Assembly (NCBI RefSeq): GCF_910592395.1
Contig: NC_088324.1
Coordinates: forward strand, 4,616,953-4,680,952
Source of the DNA: Lineus longissimus
Taxonomy: Eukaryota; Nemertea; Pilidiophora; Heteronemertea; Lineidae
DNA: 64,000 nucleotides
Direction: 5' to 3'
Made by a program: the position numbers and the translations under genes
Shown here: positions 10,243 through 20,049 of the stretch, piece by piece
Layout of the letters: each line of letters opens with the position of its first letter
How positions within the stretch are numbered: the first letter of the stretch is position 1
The notes under the pieces: generated by a model
Told to the model about the DNA's origin: nothing
Databases searched by the model: none
The model's input: the letters and a program-made list of their open reading frames with translations, nothing else

Positions 10243-11231
10243 GTAGTTCTGCTTCACTCGTGATAATAAAGGAATCATTCATTCATACTTGGAATATAAA
10301 TTACTGCATTGTACTGTGTGTATTTTGTGAACGTTGCTTTTTGTGAACGTTGCTTTTTGTGAATGCTGCAAGGTGGAGGGTTTCAGTTGTGCTTTAGCTA
10401 GCTGTGTCGTCTACGTATTCGTTGTTCTATGTTCTTAGATTAGTGGATATTTTTGTAGCGTTACGATTATCTTGGAAATTTGGATATCACACAATAACAT
10501 TTATCAGTTTTGGGATTATTCACTGTTGATTATGTCGGAGAAATTGAATATGTAGTAGATGAAAAGTCAAGATTCGGTGAGTTCCATTTTTTTTTTTAGT
10601 TCATACATTTTACTTTACTTTATTTCAGATTTTGTTGATGCACAATTGGTCAGCATGCATTTTTTATGTTATTTTTCTACTGTTGTTGTTATTCATTTAT
10701 TCAAATGATTTTGGAAGTGGTATAGCCTTTTCCAGAATGGTTTCCATGCATTTTTCTTTCAGCAACTAACTACATGTAAATTTGACAATTTTTCAGGGAA
10801 AAATTGGACCGCCAAATAATTTTCAAAAGTCTGCTGTAGTAAAGTTATTGGATATTTTCCTAATTTTTTTTCTGTATTGTGTACCAAAGAGATGCCTCTG
10901 AAAGCAGCATACTTCACTTCTAACATTCTGCATCAAGAAAATTTTTTTATTGCCCTCAGAAATGGGAACTTTTTTTTTTTTTCCTGATTTCAAGTTGTCA
11001 AGTGTACCTCCACCTTCATTCATGTAAAAAATATTTCCCATATTTTCTTTACAGATTCAAAAAGCCATTTTTATACTCTTTCTAAATATATATACTTTGT
11101 AGGGTCTGTCGTCGTCAGAAAATACTTTTTTCATCATTTTTGTATTTGGCATCAATTTCTGCCACGATGCCAGGTATTAGGCTTGCGCACGAAAGGGGTT
11201 TTGGAGGTGAAAATGGTTGCGCACTTATGGG
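10243..11231 (+). other. piggyBac 3' untranslated and terminal region
   Basis: A polyadenylation signal, AATAAA, lies at about 10265. The rest is T-rich with homopolymer runs (for example 10970-10982), a short direct repeat of GTGAACGTTGCTTTTT at about 10327-10360, and the right terminus. No gene is seen. Confidence 0.6.
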
Positions 11232-11589
11232 TTAACGCGATGTATTCTATAGAATCAAAACTTTCGGAGCTTGTTACACTTGATTAAAACCTGTCTTTAT
11301 TGCATCATACAACAAATCTGAACATACACTCTTTAAGGTGTGTAAGGTAATCGGAACAGCCACACTTCCCATTGGATTGTACTGGAATTTCTCAGGGTTT
11401 TGTATATGACGTAGGAGTTATCAAAAACCTGTACTCAGGATGTGGCATTTGGGTCAGGAGATGCGCATATTCGACCTACTGACGTCACGTAAGCCGGGTT
11501 CACGAACGAATACTCAAACCTTGAAACATTCGAGGAATAACAGATACGAACACTCCAGTAGATTTTTACTCGTGTTGCTTAATCCGTGG

Positions 11590-11955
11590 CACAATCTTGA
11601 CACTAGAGGCGCTGATGTCGTCGGCACTTGGTCGAGTCAATATTCCTCCGCAATGACAGTGGTGGTGTGATAAGGCACTTGCATATTTAACTCTGCTTTT
11701 GGAGAATGGGTCGAGTCGCGTTATTTTCAACCTCGTTCCCAGGGATTTTCATATCGAGTCAGCTCACGCAAACATGTCACGCAAAACTTGTAAAGACCCT
11801 GGGTACGAGGTTGCGTTCTTTTAGATAATAAATTATGCAAATGTTCGGGTCGCGCACAATCAGTGTTTGTTTGAAACTCGACCCAGTGCCGAAATTCAAA
11901 TTCTATTAGTATTAGGAACGACATCAGCACCTCTAGTGTCCAGATTGAGGTGATT
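11590..11955. mobile_element. Foldback element with interrupted TIRs
   Basis: The left arm ACACTAGAGGCGCTGATGTC (about 11600-11619) is matched, inverted, at about 11920-11940 (RC ACACTAGAGGTGCTGATGTC). The arms continue inward through CGGCACTTGGTCGAGT and CGGCACTGGGTCGAGT after a gap of about 25 bp on the right. A smaller MITE sits inside at 11728-11813. No coding region is present. Confidence 0.6.
11728..11813. mobile_element. 86-bp MITE with 9-bp target duplication
   Basis: The ends CAACCTCGTTCCCAGGG and (inverted) CAACCTCGTACCCAGGG form TIRs. The flanking 9-mers CGTTATTTT (11719-11727) and CGTTCTTTT (11814-11822) match at 8 of 9 positions, a duplication length typical of MULE-type MITEs. 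Nested in the foldback element. Confidence 0.65.
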
Positions 11956-12290
11956 TGAGAGTGATCAGAGAAAAAATCGCTTCAAAGTCATCGAAATGAT
12001 CAGAATTTTGAAAATCGTTTTGCGATATTCCATGGATCAAGTTGAGTGTGATGGAACTGGGTGATTGATTTTCGGTATATTCAGCAGTTTCGCTGGACTA
12101 CCTCCATAAATGTTCATGGAGGAAGAATAAGAAACGAGAACCTAGTACCTGAGTGCAGACTTGAAGTGGTAACTTTACCATTTGTTTTAATACAAGGAGA
12201 GTATAGCCTGCATGAGCGATATTTCAACATGTAGGCCTACACTTACAGCCCTAGCTATAGGCAAGAGAGACCTCTCACCTACACATTTTC

Positions 12291-12521
12291 AGGCACGGAA
12301 CCAGGGGGGGCGTAAGGGGCGTACGCCCCCCCCCCCCTATTTTTGGAAGATTAACCTTTTTTACTGACTGAAGTACCAGGAAAAAGCATCTAGACTTCAA
12401 AATTTTGCGGCTCGCGCCTTTGACGCTTGCCAATCCCAATTCTAAACAACAGAATTTTACACTTGTCAATTCGCCTGTATTATGCAAGCCCCCACCTGAG
12501 AAAATTCCTGGATCCGTGCCT
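12291..12521. mobile_element. MITE with AGGCACGGA termini
   Basis: The left end AGGCACGGAACCAGG and the inverted right end AGGCACGGATCCAGG form TIRs of about 15 bp around a 231-bp element. Near the left end is a G7...C12 palindromic stretch (12303-12340) that should fold strongly. Small ORFs crossing it have no recognisable product. Confidence 0.65.
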
Positions 12522-12639
12522 AATTTTGTCATTAAGGCCTACACTAACACATGTGAAATGGTGCCAAACCTCCATTTTCGAATTCAAAGATATTGCAAGG
12601 TACTTGTACCCCTAAAATTGTGGAATTCGGAAATAGTGG

Positions 12640-12805
12640 CACACACGGATCAAGCAGTTCATCTATCAAGATGACGACGCGTTCAATACAGCTGCATGGT
12701 TTCCTAGGCTGTAATTCACCCTCTTCGTCTTCGGAAAGAGCCAAATCAGAGGTATCTGACTCCTCTTTCTTTTCTACCTTCTGGTATTTGTCTCTTGACA
12801 TTCCT
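12640..12805 (-). CDS. Possible 5' coding exon of an unrecognised gene
   Basis: On the minus strand a good acceptor (TGCATTTCAG) is followed within 3 bp by ATG at about 12802. The product begins MSRDKYQKVEKKEESDTSDL and continues acidic (SEDEEGELQPRKP), as is common at cytoplasmic N termini. Upstream sequence (12806-13140) would then hold a 5' UTR exon sharing the divergent promoter with the plus-strand gene at 13222. The 3' end of the exon is uncertain because no donor is clearly better than the others. I do not recognise the product, and it may be a chance ORF. Confidence 0.3.
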
Positions 12806-13129
12806 GAAATGCAAATTCCCTCATTTAGTGGCATATACACCGACTAAACCACATGCATTGTACATTATACATTTCAAACAGAGTTGATATAATTGAAATA
12901 GATGACACACAAGTTTATTTCATATATTCATAAAATCCGCGATCAATGTTAAAGGAACCCTCCGCTCATCAGAGCATAGACCAAACTTCCCTAATTAGTT
13001 GTAATATTGATTAAACTATGTACACACAAAATTTCAACCCAATACCTCCCCTAATTACGATGTTATTGTTATTAATTGCTACACCGCGATACAATTCACC
13101 GGCCGCCGACATATTGTTTGGTCACGTGC

Positions 13130-13165
13130 TCAGAGCTGAAGCCGTGACGTCACTTGTGCTGGACG
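13130..13165. promoter_or_regulatory. CRE-like site in a putative divergent promoter
   Basis: GTGACGTCAC contains the full palindromic CRE/ATF core TGACGTCA at 13144-13151, about 70 bp upstream of the ATG at 13222. A GC-rich CGGCCGCCGACATATTG lies at about 13100-13117. It sits between the plus-strand exon at 13222 and the possible minus-strand exon at 12640-12805. Promoter function is inferred from position and motif only. Confidence 0.45.
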
Positions 13166-13221
13166 AAATATAAACAAATGCACGTGGCGCGTTGGGGGCG
13201 TATCGAACTGATTTTAACATC

Positions 13222-13530
13222 ATGGATGTGGAAGCATACTTCTCGGATTCATCGTCGGAAGACGCAGAAATCGCTGCCAGCGTCCAGCAAACAAACGGGG
13301 GTATCCAACCTTACCGTTTTGAGCCAACTTTGCGAAGGATTGAAGGAGAGGAGCCCCTTGACACTGAAAATGCCACTGCCACTGGAACGCACGAGGATGA
13401 GGAAGAGGACCCCGTGGATGATAACAATCCGTTTACTCATGCGATTGACTTTGAGGCCCGTTTAACCATTCATGTAAGCGAATGGTGTACATGTGATCGG
13501 TGTGTCACGATGACACTTCATTGTCTTCTG
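13222..13530 (+). CDS. P2X7 C-terminal-domain-like protein, first exon
   Basis: The ATG at 13222 starts MDVEAYFSDSSSEDAE. An acidic leader follows, then IQPYRFEPTL and, near the end, SEWCTCDRCVTM. This acidic-PY-FEP leader plus WCxCxxC arrangement is that of the P2X7 receptor C-terminal (ballast) domain family, which in many invertebrates and fish occurs in stand-alone proteins without the channel. The cysteines would bind zinc. The exon probably ends near 13530 at CTTCT/GTAATA, just before an in-frame stop. A GTAAGC inside (13472) is an alternative donor but would remove the WCxCxxC motif. Confidence 0.6.
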
Positions 13531-14090
13531 TAATAGGCTTGTTATGTATGATGCTGGGGGAGTAGGCTAGGGGATGAGCAGCCAGGGGGGGGGGGGATTA
13601 GCTCATGGATAGTAAGAACAATGTCAGTTTAGATAATTAAATTGTACGAATGCCATCGTCTATTTTATTATTTCAAATCATGTTTTAAAAATAGCTAACA
13701 TCTTCTTTATTAAAAATGACTCACAAAACAAGACATTATTTTATACATGTTTATACAAAAACTAAGTCTCACAGTTAGAATGTCTCTTATGTGTTTACAA
13801 CCATCTGCCCAAGTTCGAAGAGTTCACAGCTTATGTAACACCATAGCTTCATATTCACAGTTTTTACATCTTAATTACTGCTAATTACTGCACTCACAGA
13901 TGTCAATGAAAACATGAGTGTAAAAAGCTGCATGTCTTATTAGGCCTTACCTTGACAAAGTTAACACAGCAAAGTGCAATTAGATTTCAATGCCATGGGC
14001 TTAATTCATGAGAGCATAACTTGAACAGGGTATCTGTATTACCATGACACAACAAATTGTTCACTGTATTCTCCAATATTATCTTTTCAG
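13531..14090 (+). other. Intron or deleted middle of the P2X7-like locus
   Basis: AT-rich, with a G-run at 13586-13596 and no frame resembling the expected cysteine-rich middle exon. Two CTCACAG/TTCACAG acceptor-like sites (about 13774 and 13860) lead into ORFs without family similarity. Confidence 0.4.
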
Positions 14091-14274
14091 GGCCTACAGA
14101 CTAGCTGGATATAGGCAGTTTACTTGGTGGATCCATGAAAGACTAGGCAAAAAAGTTTGCAAGGTTATCCCCTCTTGTGTGGTACAGCTCATCAGAGAGA
14201 CATTCCAAGACCCAAATGGACAGTACACAGGCTTCAGAGAAGCAGATGAAACAGAAACAGTTTATCCCGACTAA
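14091..14274 (+). CDS. P2X7 C-terminal-domain-like protein, last exon
   Basis: Follows a consensus acceptor (TATTATCTTTTCAG, to 14090). It encodes AYRLAGYRQFTWWIHERLG, then KVIPSCVVQLIRETFQDPNG and YTGFREAD, the highly conserved end of the P2X7 ballast-domain family, and stops at 14274. A polyadenylation signal AATAAA is at 14446-14451. The middle exon, normally rich in Cys (CC.E and CITEHP-like segments), is not visible between 13531 and 14090. The locus is therefore a partial gene, a pseudogene, or a copy with a very diverged exon. Confidence 0.65.
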
Positions 14275-14604
14275 GCACAACAAGGGCAGTTGACTTTAAT
14301 TGGAATGAAAAGTAAAAGAGACATTATTTCATTGAAGACTTCATGATTACACAACCAGTATTAAGTTTCCATAATATTCATACATGTATCATCGTATCAC
14401 TAAATCATGTAGAATTAACTGAATGCAAAAGTGATTTGAATTTGAAATAAAATACAATTATTGCAGATTTTTGTGTCAAACATGTTCTGAGTTGTACAGA
14501 ATTGAGTTCACATTCACCGGAAGGAAGCCAGTATTATGTACTTCAGAGGCGATATGTTCCCATTTGTGAACGAGAAGGAAGGAACCAGAAGAACATGAAT
14601 ACGA

Positions 14605-15268
14605 TTATTCATTAGCACCTTTCCTAAATCGGGTGTTCTCAAGCGTTGCCTGAATGGCCTCATTGGGGATTTCACAGTGAAAAATAAGGCAGATCCCAGT
14701 ATGCGATGGCTCAACAACTTGAAGAAGTGGGACATTAATATCAGTATCCTGACATACGGTGATTCGATGTGGGTCGAATTTCCTGAAATTGCCCACCAAT
14801 TTGACCTATACAATTATTCATTATCCCCTTTCCTAAATCGGGTGTTCTCAAGCGTCGCCTGAATGGCTGCAGCCTTCTCTGGCTTTTCCCCTTTGGCAAT
14901 GTTCCTCATGACATCTGGAAGAACTGCATGTGTCTTCTGGAGCTTATGGGTCCTCATCAGCACCACATCCCTGACCATGTCCTCTCGGTAGCTATGGTCC
15001 TTGGCGACCTTCACCTGCTTTGCCACCCACTTGTTTGCTTTGGTAAAAGTCTTGGGCTGCACCACATTGTACTTTGGCTGGTCCAGCTTTGTGGTAGCCT
15101 GCTGGCGACCTGAACCATAGTTGTGGTCAATTGCGGCCAACTGGGTACGACAAACCATGCCCTCATAAGAGAAATGCTGTCTCTTCGGGGCATATTTTAG
15201 CATGAGGGAATGGTACACCTCCAGATCACCTGTATGGCAGAAGAGGGTGCAGTACTTGAGATCTTTCC
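14605..15268 (-). pseudogene. Kolobok-like transposase, C-terminal fragment with rearrangement
   Basis: The minus-strand frame 15218-14814 encodes YHSLMLKYAPKRQHFSYEGM and a basic C terminus ending in NTRFRKG. It is continuous with DLKYCTLFCHTGDLEV just upstream (to about 15268) and belongs to the transposase at 16290-17779. Beyond it, 14665-14815 carries a shortened copy of the catalytic region in the opposite (plus) orientation (FTVKNKADPS ... LNNLKKWDINISIL ... VEFPEIAHQFDL). Direct copies of the segment encoding the ENTRFRKG end bracket it (about 14611-14660 and 14820-14870). The whole is a rearranged, non-functional remnant. Confidence 0.65.
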
Positions 15269-15269
15269 T

Positions 15270-16300
15270 TACATTTTTAGCTCACCTCTTAGCAGAGGTG
15301 AGCTATCCCATACCGTGGCGTCCGTCGTCCGTCGTCGTCGTCGTCGTCGTCGTCGTCCGTCGTCCGTTAGCAGGGCACGTTTCGTAACTGTTAGAGTTAT
15401 TGAGTTGAAACTTGGTACACATGTACCCTTATGTAATGACACCTTGGAGACCAAGTTTCGGTCCGATTCGTTTCATGGTTTGGCCACCAGGGGGCCAAAC
15501 GTTAAAAGTGAAAATATGCAATATCTCCTTTAATAGTAGTCGGGAAATTTAGAAAAAAATATGGTAGGTACTTCTAGCAAAGGTGCATCATATATCCTCC
15601 GGGTTTTTGATTTGACCTCCTTTTCAAGGTCACAGAGGTCAAATGGTGTAAATTGGCCGTTAGGATGTAACAATGGCACGTTTCTAAACTGCAATGACTA
15701 TTGATACCAAATTTGGTACACATTTACCCCTTAGTCAGGTGATCTCAGGGACCGAAGTTTGGTCCAGTATGATTCACCACTTGACCACCAGGGGGCAAAA
15801 TCCAAAAACCTTAAAAATGTGATTATTCCTTAACTTCTTGCCCGATTGCCACCAATTTGATATCATGGGTACATCTAACCACCATACAGTATATGTCACA
15901 CAGGTTTTTAATTTGACCTTCTTGTCAAGGTCACAGAGGTCAAATGGCGTAAATTCGCCGGCAGGCTGTAACTATGGCACGTTTCTTAACTGCAATGACT
16001 ATTGATCACAAATTAAGTACACATGTACCCCTTGGTCAGGTGATCTCAGGTACCGAAGTTTGGTGCGATCTGATTTGCCGTTTGGCCTCCAGGGAGGGGG
16101 CCAAATCCTAAATTCTTCAAAATGCCATTATTCCTAGTAATGACTTGCCCGATTGGCACCAATTTTATATCATAGGTACATCTAATTCTAACAACCATTC
16201 AATGTGTCACCCGGGTCTTCTTTGATTTGACCTACTTTTCAAGGTCACAGAGGTCGAATGTATTGTGAATTGGCCATTTTGGGGAAATTGTAATTGCTTG
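15270..16300 (+). repeat. GTC-rich dispersed repeat, three ~305-bp units, inserted in the transposase
   Basis: Starts with a palindromic AGCTCACCTCTTAGCAGAGG and a (GTC)n tract (15308-15366). It then repeats a unit of about 302-307 bp three times; the word CAAGGTCACAGAGGTC recurs at about 15625, 15926 and 16240. Each unit has GGTACACATGTACCCC-like and CCACCAGGGGGC-like segments. It splits the Kolobok-like transposase between its SCSVRFDVGP and DLKYCTLF regions. The same family, in the same orientation, occurs at 20050-20400 and 30720-31150. No protein is encoded. Confidence 0.75.
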
Positions 16301-17779
16301 GACCTACATCAAACCTAACACTACATGACACAATACCATGCTCTTTATCCATCTTTCCACCACATGAGGTGAGCACAATGGCCCTGGCCATTTCATTGTT
16401 CTGAACAATCTTGACCAGGGCATCATGAGCCTGAGAACCAACACCCAGCCAAGACTTCTGCCTCCTATCCACATCACTGAGAGGAGGATGCTCACACTGG
16501 TGAAAGTGCTCCTTGTCCCTCCAGGAATGGATGTTGGCTGTGTGATTGATCACCGATTCCCACTTTTCCTGGAGGACATCAACACTACCATTGCAGGATT
16601 CAGCGCTCCACCAGAAATGATTACTGATCGACTGCATCCACTCTAGCAGGGGAGCCAATGGTTTTTTTGCCACACGCTTGGTAATCTTCTTCAGGATACT
16701 TTTACAAAAGTGCCACAGGTCAAATTGGTGGGCAATTTCAGGAAATTCGACCCTCATGATTTTTCGAATCACCGTATTTCTATCAGTTGCAAGGATACTG
16801 ATATTAATGTCCCACTTCTTCAAGTTGTTGAGGCATTCCCTCAGGCCCATCGGCTCCATTGCATTAGAGTTCTTAACACTGGGATCTGCCTTATTTTTCA
16901 CTGTGAAATCCACAATGAGGCCTGTTTTCGTGTCCATCACTGAGTATGTGCAATACTTTGCACAGTGCCCTGGGCTATCGCACCACCCATCGCCAGAGAG
17001 AACAATGTCCGATTCCTGGCTGAGCCCATCCAAGACCATGGTCTGACACGTGATCCATGTCTCGTTCACAACAGGGAACAAATATCGCTTCTGAAGCACA
17101 TAAAACTGGCTCTTGCCAAGGATTGGCATTTTCAGGTAGCTTGACATGTCTGCCTACTTTGCATAGGTAGTTCCAGAAAACAGGACAGCAGCAGAGAGCA
17201 AAAGATTCCCAGCCCCCATTTCATCCAAGGTAGGTTGTGATGACCAGTTGTATGTGCACCCCGCTTCACATTTAGAAGTAACAATGAGCCTAGACCCAGA
17301 CAAAATCTTTTTTACTTCCCGAACCCTTGCTGCACAACCTGATTTCTGGCACTTCCTAAACAAATCCATCAGCGAACACTCCAATACAATAAACTTTCTA
17401 TCGTCAGCGATGTTGTCTGGCACAGAATAGGCCTTCATGTCCTCAAAATCTGAGCGCGTGTCGCTGGCGATTTCATCCATCTCTATGTCCGAGTCCATAT
17501 CAGAGTCTGATTCACTATCAGGTAGTAAGAAGTCCACATCGTCAACATCATCAGGGGGGTCTTCGTCGTCATCACTGCTCCCGGGCTCCATTTCCACAAC
17601 CGAACAAGTTTGTGTGGCAATTTCCGTTTCCGGAGTAGAACTGTGGTCAGGAATATTGAGGCTGGCGTCCACTCTGTCAACACTTGAAGCTTTGCGCGAG
17701 GGTTGTTTCTTCGCTGCATAGGTGTGGTCCTTGGCAATGGCAGCCAGTGTCTGGTCCATGTCAGTTTGAACAGATTTAT
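16290..17779 (-). pseudogene. Kolobok-like DDE transposase, interrupted
   Basis: The exon starts after an acceptor (GTTGTTTCAG, ending at 17780); the first Met is at 17759. The N-terminal half is acidic (DDDEDPPDDVDDVD and similar, 17490-17590) and then has a cysteine-bearing region (CQKSGCAARV, CEAGCTYNW). An in-frame TAG at 17154-17156 breaks it. After this the frame reopens with the catalytic region: SGDGWCDSPGHCAKYCTYS, ISILATDRNTVIRKIM and HQFDLWHF, holding two likely catalytic aspartates. The C terminus is cut off by the GTC repeat insertion at about 16290. The superfamily call (Kolobok) is from memory of the DGRCDSPGH-type motif; DDE transposase is the safe level. Confidence 0.65.
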
Positions 17780-17979
17780 CTGAAACAACAACAGCAGGTC
17801 TACATTTTTGTATAGAAGATTAGCTTACAGACTTGACAAGCCAAGTACTCAGTGCATGCTAGCCTCAAGGATCTATTGCATGAGGGCTACTTGCACTACT
17901 GCAGGCCTACAAGTACAAGATTAAAAAACCAGAGGACATGATAGTTGATTATGGCATGATATACGTTGCAACATTGGAT

Positions 17980-18080
17980 AACATAAAATTTATTTTCGAT
18001 ATTACATATACATTTGCGATATCGCATATATATGTGATATCCAATATATATTTGCGATATTCCATATATATATTTATAAT
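17980..18080. repeat. AT-rich tandem repeat, ~20-bp unit
   Basis: About four degenerate copies of a CGATATTCCATATATATTTG-like unit from about 17997 to 18080. Strongly AT-rich and partly self-complementary. Confidence 0.6.
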
Positions 18081-18166
18081 ATCTAATAAATGTCATGGAT
18101 AGAAAATAAATATGTCACCTCATGAAAAATTTATGTTCGATAAATTTAAAATATATATGCGAAAAC

Positions 18167-18561
18167 GAAATTATGGGTAAAAATGAAATGACGGCTCTGA
18201 TTGGTCCGCGAAGATTATTAGAATTCAATGTGGCTGCGCCCATGGGAGACGTTTTGCTGATAGAGTTCTTCGAATCATTAGCTGTATTTGTTGAAAATTT
18301 ACAGCAAAAGTACAACGCAGGCGACTTTATCGATGGTTACAGTCTACTTCATCGGTTGACAGCCTATATAATCTCATTGGAATCGATAGATGCGCTGTTT
18401 CGCCATGAACTTGGATCTGACCCAGTCGTTATTATTGACAATATTAATGACAATATTATTGATGTTGATGATGACGTCGGTGGACCTATGGCTACGCCGG
18501 CTGATGATGATGATCAGCCACCTCAGGACCAGCAGCATGACCATGCACTGGTCGCCAATGG
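18167..18561 (+). CDS. Possible 5' exon of an unrecognised protein
   Basis: An open frame with candidate starts at 18122 and 18173 (MGKNEMTALIGPRR). It contains an amphipathic region FFESLAVFVENLQQKYNAGDF...LLHRLTAYIISLESIDALF, then an acidic, Gln/Asp-rich tail. It ends at a consensus donor AATG/GTGAGT (18561/18562). The composition (structured helices, then a disordered acidic tail) looks coding, but I cannot place the family. It could be the 5' exon of a host gene or of an element whose other exons are gone; the next acceptor (about 18818) does not continue the frame. Confidence 0.35.
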
Positions 18562-18658
18562 TGAGTCACTCATTCTCTCATGAATTTTTCCTTGTTACCA
18601 TAAGATTCTCCAGTATGAGTACAGTACAAGGCATCCGGTCCATGCCATTCACACCAGT

Positions 18659-19339
18659 GGCGGAAGGGGTTATTGTCGTCCTGGGTGATGCACAATATCA
18701 CCCAGCCTGTATCTGGGTGATGCATAACATCACCCTGTGTGATCTTGTGCAGTCGTTTCGCGATTGTTGACGAGGTTGTGAAATCGTGGTCTGCTATATC
18801 AAGAACGTCAGTCACAGGACCAAAATGGCAGCACTTGTTGACCATTACGTTGATCAGTGGGATTTAAAAGTCCACTTATCCTCAATTCCTGACATAGAAA
18901 GGGCTGCATTAGTGGCTAAAGGGAGAGAGGTAAAGAAGAAATATGTTCGTGCGATAAAAAAAAGGGGCCGATGATTTCTTCGAGGCAGTAGATCCTGCCG
19001 TGAAGTTGCCGGCCAACCTGTCATGGCTCGTCAGGGACGAACTCATCTGTTCTGGCATTGTGTCTGGCCGCGGCAACTCAGTGCCAGCGGAAGTGCGGCG
19101 GAATGGGAAAATGCATTGCAGGTTAGTCTAATGCTGTGTTAATGCTGTGTGTGTCTCATCCAAATGTCGCCAAAATAATCTGAAAAGTGCATTGCAACGA
19201 GTACAATAGTTCACAACCTCGTCACCAATCGCGAAACGACTGCACATGCACAATATCACCCAGGGTGATGTTATGCATCACCCAGATAGAGGATGGGTGA
19301 TATTGTGCATCACCCAGGACGACAATAGCCCCTTCCGCG
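18659..19339. mobile_element. Long-TIR element with exon-like core
   Basis: Two inverted arms of about 125-130 bp (18659-18782 and 19211-19339, roughly 85-90% alike by eye) begin GGCGGAAGGGG / GCGGAAGGGGC. Each arm contains the internally palindromic GGGTGATGCACAATATCACC and the block GCAGTCGTTTCGCGATTG. The core of about 430 bp holds an exon-like ORF. No target duplication is evident, so the superfamily is unknown. Confidence 0.65.
18808..19120 (+). pseudogene. Exon-like ORF in the long-TIR element, unrecognised
   Basis: After an acceptor-like CAGTCACAG, the ATG at 18824 opens MAALVDHYVDQWDLKVHLSS and continues to KKKYVRAIKKRGR, where a stop at 18972-18974 follows an A-run (18956-18963). 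One base shift there would continue a frame reading FFEAVDPAVKLPANLSWLVR up to GKMHC and a donor-like CAG/GTTAGT at about 19120. It looks like a genuine exon, possibly captured, damaged at a homopolymer. I do not recognise the protein. Confidence 0.35.
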
Positions 19340-20040
19340 CAGGAGTGGCTTGGGACTCACTGAGCATGCTGAGTATGCTGGAAATATGCTTGTACCTTTT
19401 TTGACCACCCTGTTTTAGAGCCTAGACCCTTTGCTATCATTTGAACATTATCTTTATTTATGCAAACATTTAACATGTTTAAGGAGGAAGTAACCCTACT
19501 GTTCTGCAACTTCACCAAGTATCGTCCAGTGTGAAGTATACATGGTGATAAACTCAGCTGACCTGATTCTCAAGAATTCTCTTATTTTGTCCATAATCAT
19601 GAGAGTCAGCTGTAAAATGAACGAGTGTCCTAGGAAAGAACGTCCCCCAAACAATAGCTGTGCTTTGATAAGGGTGGTGGTCAGGGCTAGCTACATAACC
19701 CCATACAATACAATAGAACAAAGGCGTCTTAATCTGTCAGACAAAGCAAGGCGGACATCTGTTCCTGGTGTGACTTAGATTTCTATTACACCGGGGGTAG
19801 GAGTACCCCCAAATATGGCACAAGCACTCAACCAACATCGCTTTACATGCATTTATTTGTTAGGGTTTTTTTTTGCACTACCACTAGCAATTACTGGAGG
19901 TATTTATGGAGCCACTGACATGAGCTGTAGTTCATTTCCCAGCATTTCCATTACATAGCTGCTTGCTGTCTAGGAAAACAACTCCCCTAAAGCCCTCAAA
20001 CTTGAAAAACCAGAAGCTGTTTGAAGCTCTGATTTAATAG
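19340..20040. other. Intergenic, no gene seen
   Basis: Small frames are present but none has recognisable composition or splice context. No repeat family is identified. Confidence 0.5.
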
Positions 20041-20049
20041 CTGACCTGG

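Larger units (their letters stand above)
7969..11231 (+). mobile_element. piggyBac DNA transposon
   Basis: Both ends abut TTAA (7965-7968 and 11232-11235), the exclusive target of piggyBac elements. The termini match as inverted repeats: CCCATATGTGC at the left, and CCCATAAGTGC as the inverse of the right end. Just inside the left end lies a perfect 7-bp-arm palindrome, CTACGGC/GCCGTAG. The element is 3263 bp and carries one transposase gene on the plus strand. The coding sequence has several breaks, so this copy is probably dead although its ends look intact. Confidence 0.9.

Noticed and set aside
15202-15533. VVVVVV/RRRRRR-containing ORFs near 15.3 kb
   Set aside because: Translations of the (GTC)n tract in the dispersed repeat.
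19542-19778. 78-codon ORF
   Set aside because: No family motif, no splice signals, average composition; probably random.
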